Assembly (NCBI RefSeq): GCF_001685485.1
Contig: NZ_BDEL01000001.1
Span: 1,237,501-1,301,500 of the forward strand
Length of the DNA: 64,000 nt
Origin: Formosa haliotis
GTDB taxonomy: Bacteria > Bacteroidota > Bacteroidia > Flavobacteriales > Flavobacteriaceae
Reading direction: 5' to 3'
Shown here piece after piece: positions 8,098-16,797 of this stretch. A program made the translations under genes and the position numbers. The stretch's first letter is position 1. Every line of letters begins with the position of its first letter. The notes below the pieces were generated by a model. The model was given only the letters and a program-made list of their open reading frames with translations. It ran no database searches and had not been told where the DNA came from.

Positions 8098-9915
8098 TTA
8101 ATTCTGGACGGGTGTTACATAATTATAATACACAGCGCCTTCCATTTCACCCGTTTGATTATAAAACCAGGTTTGGATAAATGCTGGTCCTTTTGGTAGA
8201 TTCTTCAAACTGAATGTTACACCATCTGCCTTAGGGTCTGCGGCTTTCTTTTCGTCGACATAAACCGTATCGCCATTCCAGATTTTTATTCTAGCACTCG
8301 CTATATCTAAAGCCTTTCCAAAATCGCCTCCAGAAGTTAAGTCCGTTTGCTTTTCAATTTCTTTTGGCCAACGGCGTAAATCAAAATTATACGTACCTGT
8401 TTTATCAAATTCTACTGCTATAAAACCGCTACCCGAATCTCCTTTTTTCACATTACTTTGATCCCAAATAAAGGTACCATGAAAATCGTGTGCATGCAGC
8501 GTTGTTTTAGGCTCTGCTTTATTGCCTATAATAATTCTCGTATACTCGTCGGAACGCGCCTCAACCAATTTCCACCAGGCTTCGTATTCCGCTTTTAATT
8601 CGGCAACCAAATCATCATATTCTGAATTTGAAATGATGTTGTTTTTTTGTTTTTCATCGACTAATACATCGTACAATTCCCAATCAGACGTACTACTATT
8701 TCGTATTAAGCGCCATTTATGAACAATAACATCGCCTTGCCAATCATCTTTTTTCACGGATAGTTTTTTGTATTTCTCTGGAAATTCTGTCCACATATCG
8801 TTTATAACTACCGCTCGATTTTTGTAAGCTATTGGATCATTTTTAGGGTTATCATCTAACATTGGAACAAAACTACGGCCTCTTATTTTAAGATTTTCTG
8901 GACGGTTTGCCACATCTTCTAAATCTAGCAGATCCATAAACGTAGGTAACCAATCGATATGTGCCGTTAAGGGCTGCACATCTTTACCTTGACCTGAACC
9001 ACCCAAATGTCCGTTGGGCCATCTTATAAAACACGGCACACGTGTACCACCATCGTAATTAGACCCTTTGCCACCACGTAAATAGCCGCCATCACCGTTA
9101 TCTGTAGTAAACACAAGAATGGTATTATCCGCTATGCCTTTATCGTCTAAAAACTTTAATAAACGCCCCATATTTTTATCGATATTTTCAATGGTTCCTT
9201 TTTTTGCACTAACGCCTTCGCGCGCATCTGGCGGCAATACATGCGGTGCATGAGCTGTTCCTAAAGGGATATAAGCAAAAAATGGTTTGTTTTTTTCGAT
9301 GTTATCGGTCATAAAATCCATAGCCCGATTCATAAAAAAATTGGTCGTAAAAGCACCTGGAATACCATCATCTTCATCGGTCATTTCTACCAGCGTATCA
9401 TTCACCCACATATGTGCGTGGTTATTGGTATTGCCCCAATAATCGGGTTGCTGACCGGTGCCACCGCCTTTAATCCAAGCCACATATTCAAAACCGCGAT
9501 CTTTGGGTCTAAAAGGATAGTTGTCTCCCAAATGCCATTTAAAAAAGAGTCCCGTAGCATAGCCATTGGCTTTAAAAATATCGGCCATCGTAATCTCATC
9601 GGCACGCATCATATTTCTACCATTAATGGTATGCCAAACCCCTACAACATCGCTAGGTCTTCCTGTAAGTAAAGCCCCGCGCGTTGGCGAACAACTGGGC
9701 GAGACATGAAAATCTGTTAGCCTTACAGACTCTTTTCCTAATGCATCGATATTGGGTGTTTGTGGTGCATTCGCTTTGAAATAAGAAAACGAACTGTGAC
9801 TAATATCATCGGGCATAACGAAAATTACATTGGGGCGATTTTGCATTTGGGCAAAACCTAAGTTTGAATGCGCCAAAAATATTGTTAAAAGTAAACCGAG
9901 TTTTGAAAGTTTCAT
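8098..9915 (-). CDS. Type I (S1) formylglycine sulfatase with extra C-terminal domain, secreted
   Basis: This 605-residue protein has a signal peptide ending LGFAQ (residue 23). The sulfatase core starts at PNVIFVMPDDISH (Asp36 and Asp37 as metal ligands). Cys75 in SCSPTRGALLTGR is the formylglycine precursor, with Thr in place of the more common Ser, a frequent variant. FTTDNGD (Asp272, Asn273) and GGKGS (Lys283) complete the expected active site. After the usual C-terminal subdomain a further beta-rich region runs from about 476 to the end (TYNFDLRRWPKE), as in several marine arylsulfatases. It is first in a two-gene unit with the beta-helix protein at 6688. Operator-like site C is 159 bp upstream. 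The sulfated sugar recognised is unknown. Confidence 0.95.
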   Translation of the reverse strand: MKLSKLGLLLTIFLAHSNLGFAQMQNRPNVIFVMPDDISHSSFSYFKANAPQTPNIDALGKESVRLTDFHVSPSCSPTRGALLTGRPSDVVGVWHTINGRNMMRADEITMADIFKANGYATGLFFKWHLGDNYPFRPKDRGFEYVAWIKGGGTGQQPDYWGNTNNHAHMWVNDTLVEMTDEDDGIPGAFTTNFFMNRAMDFMTDNIEKNKPFFAYIPLGTAHAPHVLPPDAREGVSAKKGTIENIDKNMGRLLKFLDDKGIADNTILVFTTDNGDGGYLRGGKGSNYDGGTRVPCFIRWPNGHLGGSGQGKDVQPLTAHIDWLPTFMDLLDLEDVANRPENLKIRGRSFVPMLDDNPKNDPIAYKNRAVVINDMWTEFPEKYKKLSVKKDDWQGDVIVHKWRLIRNSSTSDWELYDVLVDEKQKNNIISNSEYDDLVAELKAEYEAWWKLVEARSDEYTRIIIGNKAEPKTTLHAHDFHGTFIWDQSNVKKGDSGSGFIAVEFDKTGTYNFDLRRWPKEIEKQTDLTSGGDFGKALDIASARIKIWNGDTVYVDEKKAADPKADGVTFSLKNLPKGPAFIQTWFYNQTGEMEGAVYYNYVTPVQN

Positions 9916-10074
9916 ATTTGTATATTTTGTAATGAGGTAAACTATTATATATTATTAAATAATTTGAACTTCATTTCAAATGGTTCTATAGCCTAGTCTC
10001 TCTGATTTGAAAGTCCTTTACTATTTTAATAGATTATTAGCATACAATAATACCCATAACCATAATATTATCTT

Positions 10075-10109
10075 ATAAATTATGATTCATTGTATATAAC
10101 TTATGAATA
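10075..10109 (-). promoter_or_regulatory. Operator-like 21-bp direct repeat, site C
   Basis: Half-sites ATAAATTATGATTC at 10075 and ATAACTTATGAATA at 10096 are 21 bp apart. The site is 159 bp upstream of the sulfatase start at 9915. It lies in the 307-bp gap 9916-10222, which also holds the terminator of the preceding gene and otherwise nothing recognisable. Confidence 0.75.
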
Positions 10110-10182
10110 CTTCAGAATAGTTTAGCACATAATTAAACCAAACAGAATCTATTTTACAAACACTGATTTGAATTCAATATTT

Positions 10183-10217
10183 AGAAACAAGAAAAGTGCT
10201 TATTTAGCTAAGCACTT
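10183..10217 (-). terminator. Rho-independent terminator after the mutarotase/beta-helix gene
   Basis: AAGTGCTTA (10194-10202) and its perfect complement TAAGCACTT (10209-10217) form a 9-bp stem with a 6-base loop. On the minus strand the stem is followed by TTTTCTTGTTTC. The hairpin starts 5 bp after the stop codon at 10223, so it ends the unit running from 16441. Confidence 0.8.
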
Positions 10218-10222
10218 AGTAA

Positions 10223-12283
10223 TTACCATAGTAATTTTACATCTCCAGGCCATTGGTCCACTGATGAATAGGTTTGGTTTCCAGTAATAAATTCGCTATT
10301 TTCTATAGTTACATCGCAATGTAATAATCCCATATCTATTTTTTTGTTATTAAATGTACAGTTTATTACAAAAGATTCTTTGACACTACGCCACATGGCT
10401 CCCCAAGTATTATCGACCACATTACAACGGTTAAGGATGATATTTTGAGGGGCATATTTAGGATTTTCTGTATAATTATATTTATCGTAGTAATTTTCGC
10501 AAGGAAACCATAAAGCGACACGGCCACAACCAGAAATGTCGAATTTATGAAGAAAAATATAACCAGCTTCTTCATGGTCGGCCTGAATACCATTACCATT
10601 TGCATCTCGAATTTTACAGCGCTGGGCCAACACAAATTCGCAAGACGTGTACTTGTTACCTTTGCCTTTTATAGGGTTAGACATATCGCAATCGGACTGT
10701 AAAATATACTTATTATACAAAAAATACACATTGTGATACAATCCTCCTCCAGAACCATTATATTGAAAATCGCAATGGTCCATAATAATATTATCGGTAC
10801 GTTTTAAATGCACACCTTGTGCCGACCAATCTCTGACTGTAATATTTTGAAACATAATTCGGTTATGACGACTCCCGTTTTTTCCGGACATACGTATACC
10901 ATTAGCCTTGCCTTTACGAGTGCCTTGAAGGATTAAATCTTTTATTACAAAATCGGTCACTTGATGTTCTGGTTCTACATTTATTCCAGAGACCAACATG
11001 TCTGGCCCTTGCATAATAATAGTCTCTGCCTGACGTTCGCCCACAAGCGTTACATTACTCCTTGGTAGCAAGGTATCTTCTAAATAATGAATTCCTTTTT
11101 TTACTACAACAACCCCTCCACCTGCTGCACTAGCAGTATCTATAGCAGATTGTATTGATTCTCCAGGACTGACCTCTATAACATAATCTAAAAATTGCTC
11201 CGGATAACTAACATGTTTAAATGCATTGTTCCATTTATCCTGCATAATGGTATACACTTCAGACTCTATTTTAACCTTATCTATTTTATAATTCACATGT
11301 CTTTGAAAGGATTTAGTGTCATATAAAAAGTAGTGTGTTATCCACGTTTTTTCACCATTTACAGGAACTGAAATTGCAATACGGTTACCTAGAGAGATTA
11401 AATTACCATTTGCAAAGAGCTGTTCTTTAATTAAATTCTGATCTATAGACATGGTTAGTCCCACTTTAGAATTAGGATTTTCGATAGTTAGTTTAGTATT
11501 TGGTGTTATCGATTCAAATCCTTTTAAATTTAAGTTCACACTTAAACCTCCAAGAGCCTTGGTAAACTGAATGGCATTACCACTAATGTTTACATAATCT
11601 TCCAACGTATTTTCAGTTTTAATTTTATAGGGATAAATGATTTGAAAAGGAAGTTCTGCCTTGTTATTTTCTGCTTTAAATGATGTCGAAGTATTCCACT
11701 CTAAATGCATGGGCTTTGAACCTGTGTTTTGAATAGCATGTTCTACAACAAAACCCTGTTTAGACAGTTTTATTCTTTTTTTATAGATATAAGCATAGCC
11801 AAAATCACTAGAAATAGTATGAGTAAAATCTATCCAATCTGCCCCATAATTAATTTTCCATGTGCCATGATCTAGAATTTTGTATTCGGTTTGTTCCGAA
11901 TTGTTTACAACACGCTTAGGCTTTTGAAGAATTCCAACACCTAAACGGATAAATTTTCCGCTATTAGTGGCTTCAGTATATCCAATAGTGGCCTCCTCTA
12001 TAGGTCCCGAAAGATTTTCAATCGTCTTAGATTTCTGATTTAATGAAGAGGCTTTAAATATAGATTGTCCTTTATATTCTAAACTGGCTATAAGTCCCGA
12101 CCAATCCCAATCCGATCCCTGATAAAATCCTTTTTTACGATCCGGTAAAAATAAAGACATAGTCACATTATCATTAGAAATTTCGGTATGGGGATATTTT
12201 AAATACCTTTCCTCTTGTGCATATCCTTGATTAATAAAACACCCTGCTAAACACAGCATGTATAACAAAATTTTTATATTCAT
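10223..12283 (-). CDS. Secreted fusion of a mutarotase-like domain with a right-handed beta-helix
   Basis: This 686-residue protein has a signal peptide ending near GYAQ (residue 23). Residues about 26-325 look like a galactose-mutarotase/aldose-epimerase-type beta-sandwich: the segment KGFYQGSDWDWSGLIASLEY is typical of such proteins, and FVVEHAIQNTGSKPMHLEW lies in the same domain. Residues about 365-684 form a pectate-lyase-type beta-helix starting VSPGESIQSAIDTA. Its coils match the protein at 6688-8064 almost to the last residues (NTWGAMWR, KIDMGLLHCDV, QWPGDVKLLW). The N-terminal half differs completely from that paralogue, so the beta-helix has been combined with two different front modules. 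It follows the GH95 gene by 46 bp and is last in its unit, with a terminator behind it. The enzymatic role is not recognised; a lyase or hydrolase with a sugar-binding front domain is the likeliest idea. Confidence 0.85.
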   Translation of the reverse strand: MNIKILLYMLCLAGCFINQGYAQEERYLKYPHTEISNDNVTMSLFLPDRKKGFYQGSDWDWSGLIASLEYKGQSIFKASSLNQKSKTIENLSGPIEEATIGYTEATNSGKFIRLGVGILQKPKRVVNNSEQTEYKILDHGTWKINYGADWIDFTHTISSDFGYAYIYKKRIKLSKQGFVVEHAIQNTGSKPMHLEWNTSTSFKAENNKAELPFQIIYPYKIKTENTLEDYVNISGNAIQFTKALGGLSVNLNLKGFESITPNTKLTIENPNSKVGLTMSIDQNLIKEQLFANGNLISLGNRIAISVPVNGEKTWITHYFLYDTKSFQRHVNYKIDKVKIESEVYTIMQDKWNNAFKHVSYPEQFLDYVIEVSPGESIQSAIDTASAAGGGVVVVKKGIHYLEDTLLPRSNVTLVGERQAETIIMQGPDMLVSGINVEPEHQVTDFVIKDLILQGTRKGKANGIRMSGKNGSRHNRIMFQNITVRDWSAQGVHLKRTDNIIMDHCDFQYNGSGGGLYHNVYFLYNKYILQSDCDMSNPIKGKGNKYTSCEFVLAQRCKIRDANGNGIQADHEEAGYIFLHKFDISGCGRVALWFPCENYYDKYNYTENPKYAPQNIILNRCNVVDNTWGAMWRSVKESFVINCTFNNKKIDMGLLHCDVTIENSEFITGNQTYSSVDQWPGDVKLLW

Positions 12284-12329
12284 AATCCGTTTTTATTAAT
12301 TACATATAATTAAACACATGATTTTTCTA

Positions 12330-14774
12330 TTAAAGTTTAAGATAATATCGTGTTCCTTTTACGGTGATAAATGCAAGTAAATCAGCTTGCTCTGATTTTA
12401 AAACTATGGGTCTTCCACTAGAAGTCGTTAGTGTTGCCTTAGTAATACCTTCATATTTCAGTTTACAAACTCCACCGCTTCTAGATAGAATTTCTAAGGC
12501 TTTAGCCTTACCGTCTTTCCAAACCACCGAAAATTCGAAATTACCCCTAGCCACCAAGCCAGAATAAGCACCAGTATTCCAGGCTTTAGGCAATGCAGGT
12601 AATATTTGAATATAATCTTCATGGCTTTGAATCAGCATTTCTGCTACCCCAGCCATAGTTCCAAAATTACCATCAATTTGAAATGGCGGATGTGTAGTCC
12701 ATAAATTTGGTAAAGTACGCTCTTTTATAAATTTTGAATATACATTATGAGCCTTCTCGCCTTCCTTTGTACGTGCACGTGAATTCATACGATGCGCCAT
12801 TGCCCAGCCCGTGGTGTTATTCCCTCTTAAATCTAAAGTATGACGAGCGGCTTGCATCCATTCTGGAGTGGCATCGTTAATTAAAGTGCCTGGATAAAGG
12901 GCACATAAATGCGAGATATGCCTGTGGTGCTTTTGTCCGATTTCGCCATAATATTCTTCTTCCCTAAATTCTTTGATCTGACCTGATTTTCCAATGATAA
13001 TAGGATCTAATTTTGTTAATTGATCTTTAACGGTCTGCTTAAAACCATCCTGAATATCGAGAACATGGTAAGCTTTTAATAGATCGTGATGATTTTCCCA
13101 AACCAGTTCTTGATCAAAGGTCGTTCCAGCGGTAATATAATTATCTCCATTATGTTTTTGCTCTGGAGATGCCGATGGATTTACAAGTAACAAACTATCA
13201 TTTACCGGTACTAAAGTTTTAGATAAAAACTGACTCATACCTAAAATAGCGGGATAGCCTGTTTCCTTCAAAAAGGTGGTATCTCTCGTAAAGTCGTAAT
13301 AATCCCAAAACATTTTAGTTGTTAAAGCACCTGTTCCCGGCCCGGAATGTCCGCCAGGTCCCACAATTTTATAAGGTGTAGTGCCCGTTCCTATGGTCCA
13401 ACCGTTTTCTAAGCTATCTTTGGCTAGCGCTTCTGGGTGGTGTGCTTTTAAATATTCTGTCGCTAATTGTTTTGCTTTAGGATGATAAGCTTTAAAGAAC
13501 TCGATATACGGTGTAAAGGTTTCAGCTAAATTAGTATTAAATGCCCCCCAATAATTCATTTGCACATTAATATTATGCCAAAATCCACCAGTAAAAGGTG
13601 TAACTTCATATTGGCTCCAAACACCTTGTAAACCACAAGGCAATGTCCCTGGACGAGAAGTTGAGATTAATAAATAGCGCCCATAGTGAAACATGAGTTC
13701 TTCTAAATAAGAATTTGAGGCATCTGTCTGATAATCAATTAACACCTTTTTTGTTGGTTTATTTGGGATTTCTGTATTAAACTGAAGCTTTACATTAGAA
13801 AATAATGATTGATAATCGTCTATATGAGTTTGCTTCAATTTTTCATAACCTTTTTTTGATGCCGTTTGTATAATCTGGCTTACCTTCTCATGTGGATAAA
13901 CATTAGGATCTAATTTTTTACTGTGATTATCTTCTAAAAACACAGCTTCTGTTAATTTGTAATTTGTTCCCGCACTTACTAGTAAAACTACGCTATCTGC
14001 ATGGGTTACTTTTATTTCAGATTGCTCACCATTTTGACTGGTTGATAAGGTTCCTCCTGTAGGTATTACTTTTATCTGTCCTTCATAATTCACACTAAAA
14101 TGCTCTATACATCCAGACATGGTTATGGTATTATCGGTGACGGTCATATATCCCGTTCGTGTGTTTTTCTCTGTTGGTTTTCGTAAATATGGAATTTCGG
14201 GCTTTAGTACGAAGGAAATCTGTCCTTTTTTATCGGCACTCAATTTAATTACCAACACATTATCAGGATAACTCATAAAATGTGTTCTGGTATAGCTTAC
14301 GCCATCTTGTTTATAATTAACATAGGCTATGGCTTCGTTTAGGTTTATTGAACGTTTATAGTGAGTTGGATTAGTATGATTAAATTCTAAATTAATTTCT
14401 GCAAAACTTGTTAAACCCCCTATTCCGTATAAACCTTCGTTAGCCAATGTTTTTTCGGTAAGTTGTATACGCTCAACATCGGTTCTACCAAAAATATTTG
14501 CTCCCATATAACCATTACCAACTGGGTAAGAATGTAACTCCCAATCTTCATCGTACGGATATCCTCTCGCTTTGGTAATATTGAAATCCCCACCACGATT
14601 TGGAGCCGGTTCATCATCCCAAACCATATAAGTACGTTCGGTTAAATTTAATCTAGGATCTGAAGTTATCTGACTAAAACTAAAGTTGCAACTCCATAAA
14701 AAACAGAAGCATATTATAAGGTATGCATATTTACAAAAGGTATCTATTTTCATCGGGTTCTTAGTGCAATTCAT
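12330..14774 (-). CDS. GH95 alpha-L-fucosidase-family enzyme, exported
   Basis: This 814-residue protein matches GH95, inverting enzymes acting on alpha-1,2-linked L-fucose or, in some members, alpha-L-galactose. The family's catalytic positions are present: the NIN pair in NINVQMNYW (401-403), the general acid Glu538 in NPSASPEQ, and Asp701 in [11 protein letters not shown]. The N-terminus is hydrophobic and contains a possible lipobox (CFLWSC, Cys29). Met8 is an alternative start that would give a more usual signal sequence. The gene starts 11 bp after the stop of the unrecognised gene at 14786. It differs strongly from the other GH95 at 16798 (for example YWGAFNTN against YWPAEVTN), so the two are divergent members, probably with different linkages or acceptors. 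Confidence 0.95.
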   Translation of the reverse strand: MNCTKNPMKIDTFCKYAYLIICFCFLWSCNFSFSQITSDPRLNLTERTYMVWDDEPAPNRGGDFNITKARGYPYDEDWELHSYPVGNGYMGANIFGRTDVERIQLTEKTLANEGLYGIGGLTSFAEINLEFNHTNPTHYKRSINLNEAIAYVNYKQDGVSYTRTHFMSYPDNVLVIKLSADKKGQISFVLKPEIPYLRKPTEKNTRTGYMTVTDNTITMSGCIEHFSVNYEGQIKVIPTGGTLSTSQNGEQSEIKVTHADSVVLLVSAGTNYKLTEAVFLEDNHSKKLDPNVYPHEKVSQIIQTASKKGYEKLKQTHIDDYQSLFSNVKLQFNTEIPNKPTKKVLIDYQTDASNSYLEELMFHYGRYLLISTSRPGTLPCGLQGVWSQYEVTPFTGGFWHNINVQMNYWGAFNTNLAETFTPYIEFFKAYHPKAKQLATEYLKAHHPEALAKDSLENGWTIGTGTTPYKIVGPGGHSGPGTGALTTKMFWDYYDFTRDTTFLKETGYPAILGMSQFLSKTLVPVNDSLLLVNPSASPEQKHNGDNYITAGTTFDQELVWENHHDLLKAYHVLDIQDGFKQTVKDQLTKLDPIIIGKSGQIKEFREEEYYGEIGQKHHRHISHLCALYPGTLINDATPEWMQAARHTLDLRGNNTTGWAMAHRMNSRARTKEGEKAHNVYSKFIKERTLPNLWTTHPPFQIDGNFGTMAGVAEMLIQSHEDYIQILPALPKAWNTGAYSGLVARGNFEFSVVWKDGKAKALEILSRSGGVCKLKYEGITKATLTTSSGRPIVLKSEQADLLAFITVKGTRYYLKL

Positions 14775-14785
14775 TAAAATTTCAT

Positions 14786-16441
14786 CTAGTTTTGGGATCT
14801 TAAGGCATTAACTTTGTCGTTAGCATTATGCTTGATGTGGCGCTTATAATCTTGGGTGTAGAGGCTGGCTACATTGGTGTATTCTTCGGGTAGTTTGTTG
14901 TAATTTGCCCAAGCCTTATCGTAAATCTTTATCCAATGTTTAACCCCTTCTAAATCACCTTTAGATTCTGCATCAGACATATACACAAGTGCTCTATAAA
15001 TTTCATATAATCTTAGGCCATATTCGGCAGAACCAATGGCATGCTCTTTTGTAGCCTCATCTTGCCATGTAATAGACTTTGCTAGAGCTACAATCTCTTG
15101 CCATTTTAAAACCGATTCATCTTTTTGTGCTAAATTTCGTTTTTGCCCTTCAGCATCTTTTGCCGCTGCAGGCCAACCAATACCTTGATCTCGAGTCCAC
15201 CACACATCGCTAATATCATTTTGCACCGTATTTCTACCTCGAATTACAGCTTCGGCAGACAATAGGCATAGTGCTCTAAATTTTGCAACATCATCTCCTT
15301 TTAAGTTTAAGCGTTCTGTAGCATATCTATTAAAAATAAACGCTTCTCTTTGGGTTGTGTTTTGAGCCCATTGGGCCATAACCCAAGCATTTAAATCGCA
15401 CCACATTTCATTTTTTATATAAGGCCCTTCCCAGCCTCCTCCACGAGACCAGGTCCAAATACCGGCATATAAATCTGGAGTGGTTTCAACAAATTCTCGT
15501 ATACTTTTTATTTCTGTTTCAGGCATGTTGGCATGCTCTTCAAAACCTTCAATAACCCCATTGGCAATATAATTTGGGTACGCTCCTTTACCTTCGTATT
15601 CTCGTGCAGCTTGCACTTCGATAATTTGAGGATGTCTACCCTGACCTATAAGTTTGCTAAATGGACGCGCTCTATGAAAATCGCCTTCACATTGTTTTAT
15701 GCTTATGATTAGGTTTTTATGAGGTTCGATGGCATTACTCATCTTCATATATGTACTTTCATTTCTATCAAAAGCATTCCATGTTCTAAAAATGAGTTGT
15801 TTATCGCGTTTTATACAAATTTCTTCCTTTAAAATATGCATTAACGGAATAATGGTTTTATCGGCACTCGTTTTATCCTGAATAGCGCCTTGATGAAAGG
15901 GAGCATCATGTAAATAGGTTTCTCCTATGCGCACTACCAAACCATCTAAATCGGGGAACTGATCGAACATTTCGTTAATTTGAGCCCTTATAAATTTCTC
16001 GGTAAGCGGCCGATTAGGATCACCAAAGGTGTCTTCTATATGATATTTTTTAATTAATCGCTTTGGAAATAAAACCAGGTCGGACATGGCGTAAATGGCC
16101 ATGCCTTCTGCTTTACATTGGGCATGCATTTTTTTTATTTGTTCTGCTTTGGCGTCTACCCAAATTCTATCTTCGGACCCTTTTGGTAAAATATCCTTAT
16201 CTACAGATTCCCAAGTGATCGCTAAGGCAGGAGATTCGAATAAAAAATAAACCTTACCGTTATATCCCATCTCCTTAATCACAGCCGGATCGTTATAAAC
16301 TGTTCGATAAGGTGCTTCTCCTGGATTGTGATGTACCATATCTAGAACCAACGGACTAGGGTATTGATGTTGCCCTTTAACTTTACCGCTAAAACAGACT
16401 AATACTATGATTGCTAAAAAAAATTGTAAACGTTTGTTCAT
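14786..16441 (-). CDS. Secreted protein of unrecognised family, probably a (beta/alpha)8-barrel glycosidase
   Basis: The open frame extends upstream to 16567, but the ATG at 16441 gives a clean signal peptide (FFLAIIVLVCFSGKVKGQ). The 42 upstream codons are unlikely to be translated. The 551-residue product contains segments that look like barrel strands, for example MGYNGKVYFLFESPALAITW, DLDGLVVRIGETYLHD, LIFRTWNAFD, IEVQAAREYEGKG and GIWTWSRGGGWEG. A helical C-terminal part follows (LRLYEIYRALVYMSDAESKG). The overall look recalls the alpha-glucuronidase/GH67-type layout, but I do not recognise the family and assign no activity. The conserved acidic residues in RIGETY and REYEGKG are candidates for catalysis. 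It leads a unit with GH95 and the mutarotase/beta-helix protein, so a role in degrading the same glycan is likely. Confidence 0.8.
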   Translation of the reverse strand: MNKRLQFFLAIIVLVCFSGKVKGQHQYPSPLVLDMVHHNPGEAPYRTVYNDPAVIKEMGYNGKVYFLFESPALAITWESVDKDILPKGSEDRIWVDAKAEQIKKMHAQCKAEGMAIYAMSDLVLFPKRLIKKYHIEDTFGDPNRPLTEKFIRAQINEMFDQFPDLDGLVVRIGETYLHDAPFHQGAIQDKTSADKTIIPLMHILKEEICIKRDKQLIFRTWNAFDRNESTYMKMSNAIEPHKNLIISIKQCEGDFHRARPFSKLIGQGRHPQIIEVQAAREYEGKGAYPNYIANGVIEGFEEHANMPETEIKSIREFVETTPDLYAGIWTWSRGGGWEGPYIKNEMWCDLNAWVMAQWAQNTTQREAFIFNRYATERLNLKGDDVAKFRALCLLSAEAVIRGRNTVQNDISDVWWTRDQGIGWPAAAKDAEGQKRNLAQKDESVLKWQEIVALAKSITWQDEATKEHAIGSAEYGLRLYEIYRALVYMSDAESKGDLEGVKHWIKIYDKAWANYNKLPEEYTNVASLYTQDYKRHIKHNANDKVNALRSQN

Positions 16442-16797
16442 ATTTAAAATCTTCTTGTTCTTTTTATTTAGGCCAAGCTGCCAAATATGGAATATTACAT
16501 GCCTAGCGATGGCGTACAACTGCATTTTGGCTGCTATTTTAAAACAGCTTACCCACAGTTCTAACACATACTAACCGCATGTAAGGTTCTCTGTTTACAG
16601 AAAGTAAAACGCCTTGACACCAAGTTTTTATTTTTTAAATTATTAACCTTAATTTCACCCTCTTGAACCCTAATTTCTTCCTAATCGGATTCTTTAAAAT
16701 TAGGAATACCATTTCCCCACATGGGTCAATGCAAATGTTGGGCTATATCTGTTGCCCCTATTGAAATGAAACGAAGAAACAAATTAGCCCACCTGTA
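16442..16797 (-). other. 356-bp gap without a recognised gene or operator
   Basis: This gap separates the GH95 gene ending at 16798 from the gene starting at 16441. It probably holds the end of one unit and a promoter for the next. One long-loop inverted repeat (TGGGCTA at 16739, TAGCCCA at 16785) is seen. A single half-site-like string, TTAAATTATTAACC near 16636, has no partner 21 bp away. No convincing terminator or paired operator was found. Confidence 0.4.

Noticed and set aside
16442..16567. N-terminal extension of the protein at 14786
   Set aside because: The 42 extra codons look non-coding and the downstream ATG at 16441 begins a proper signal peptide.
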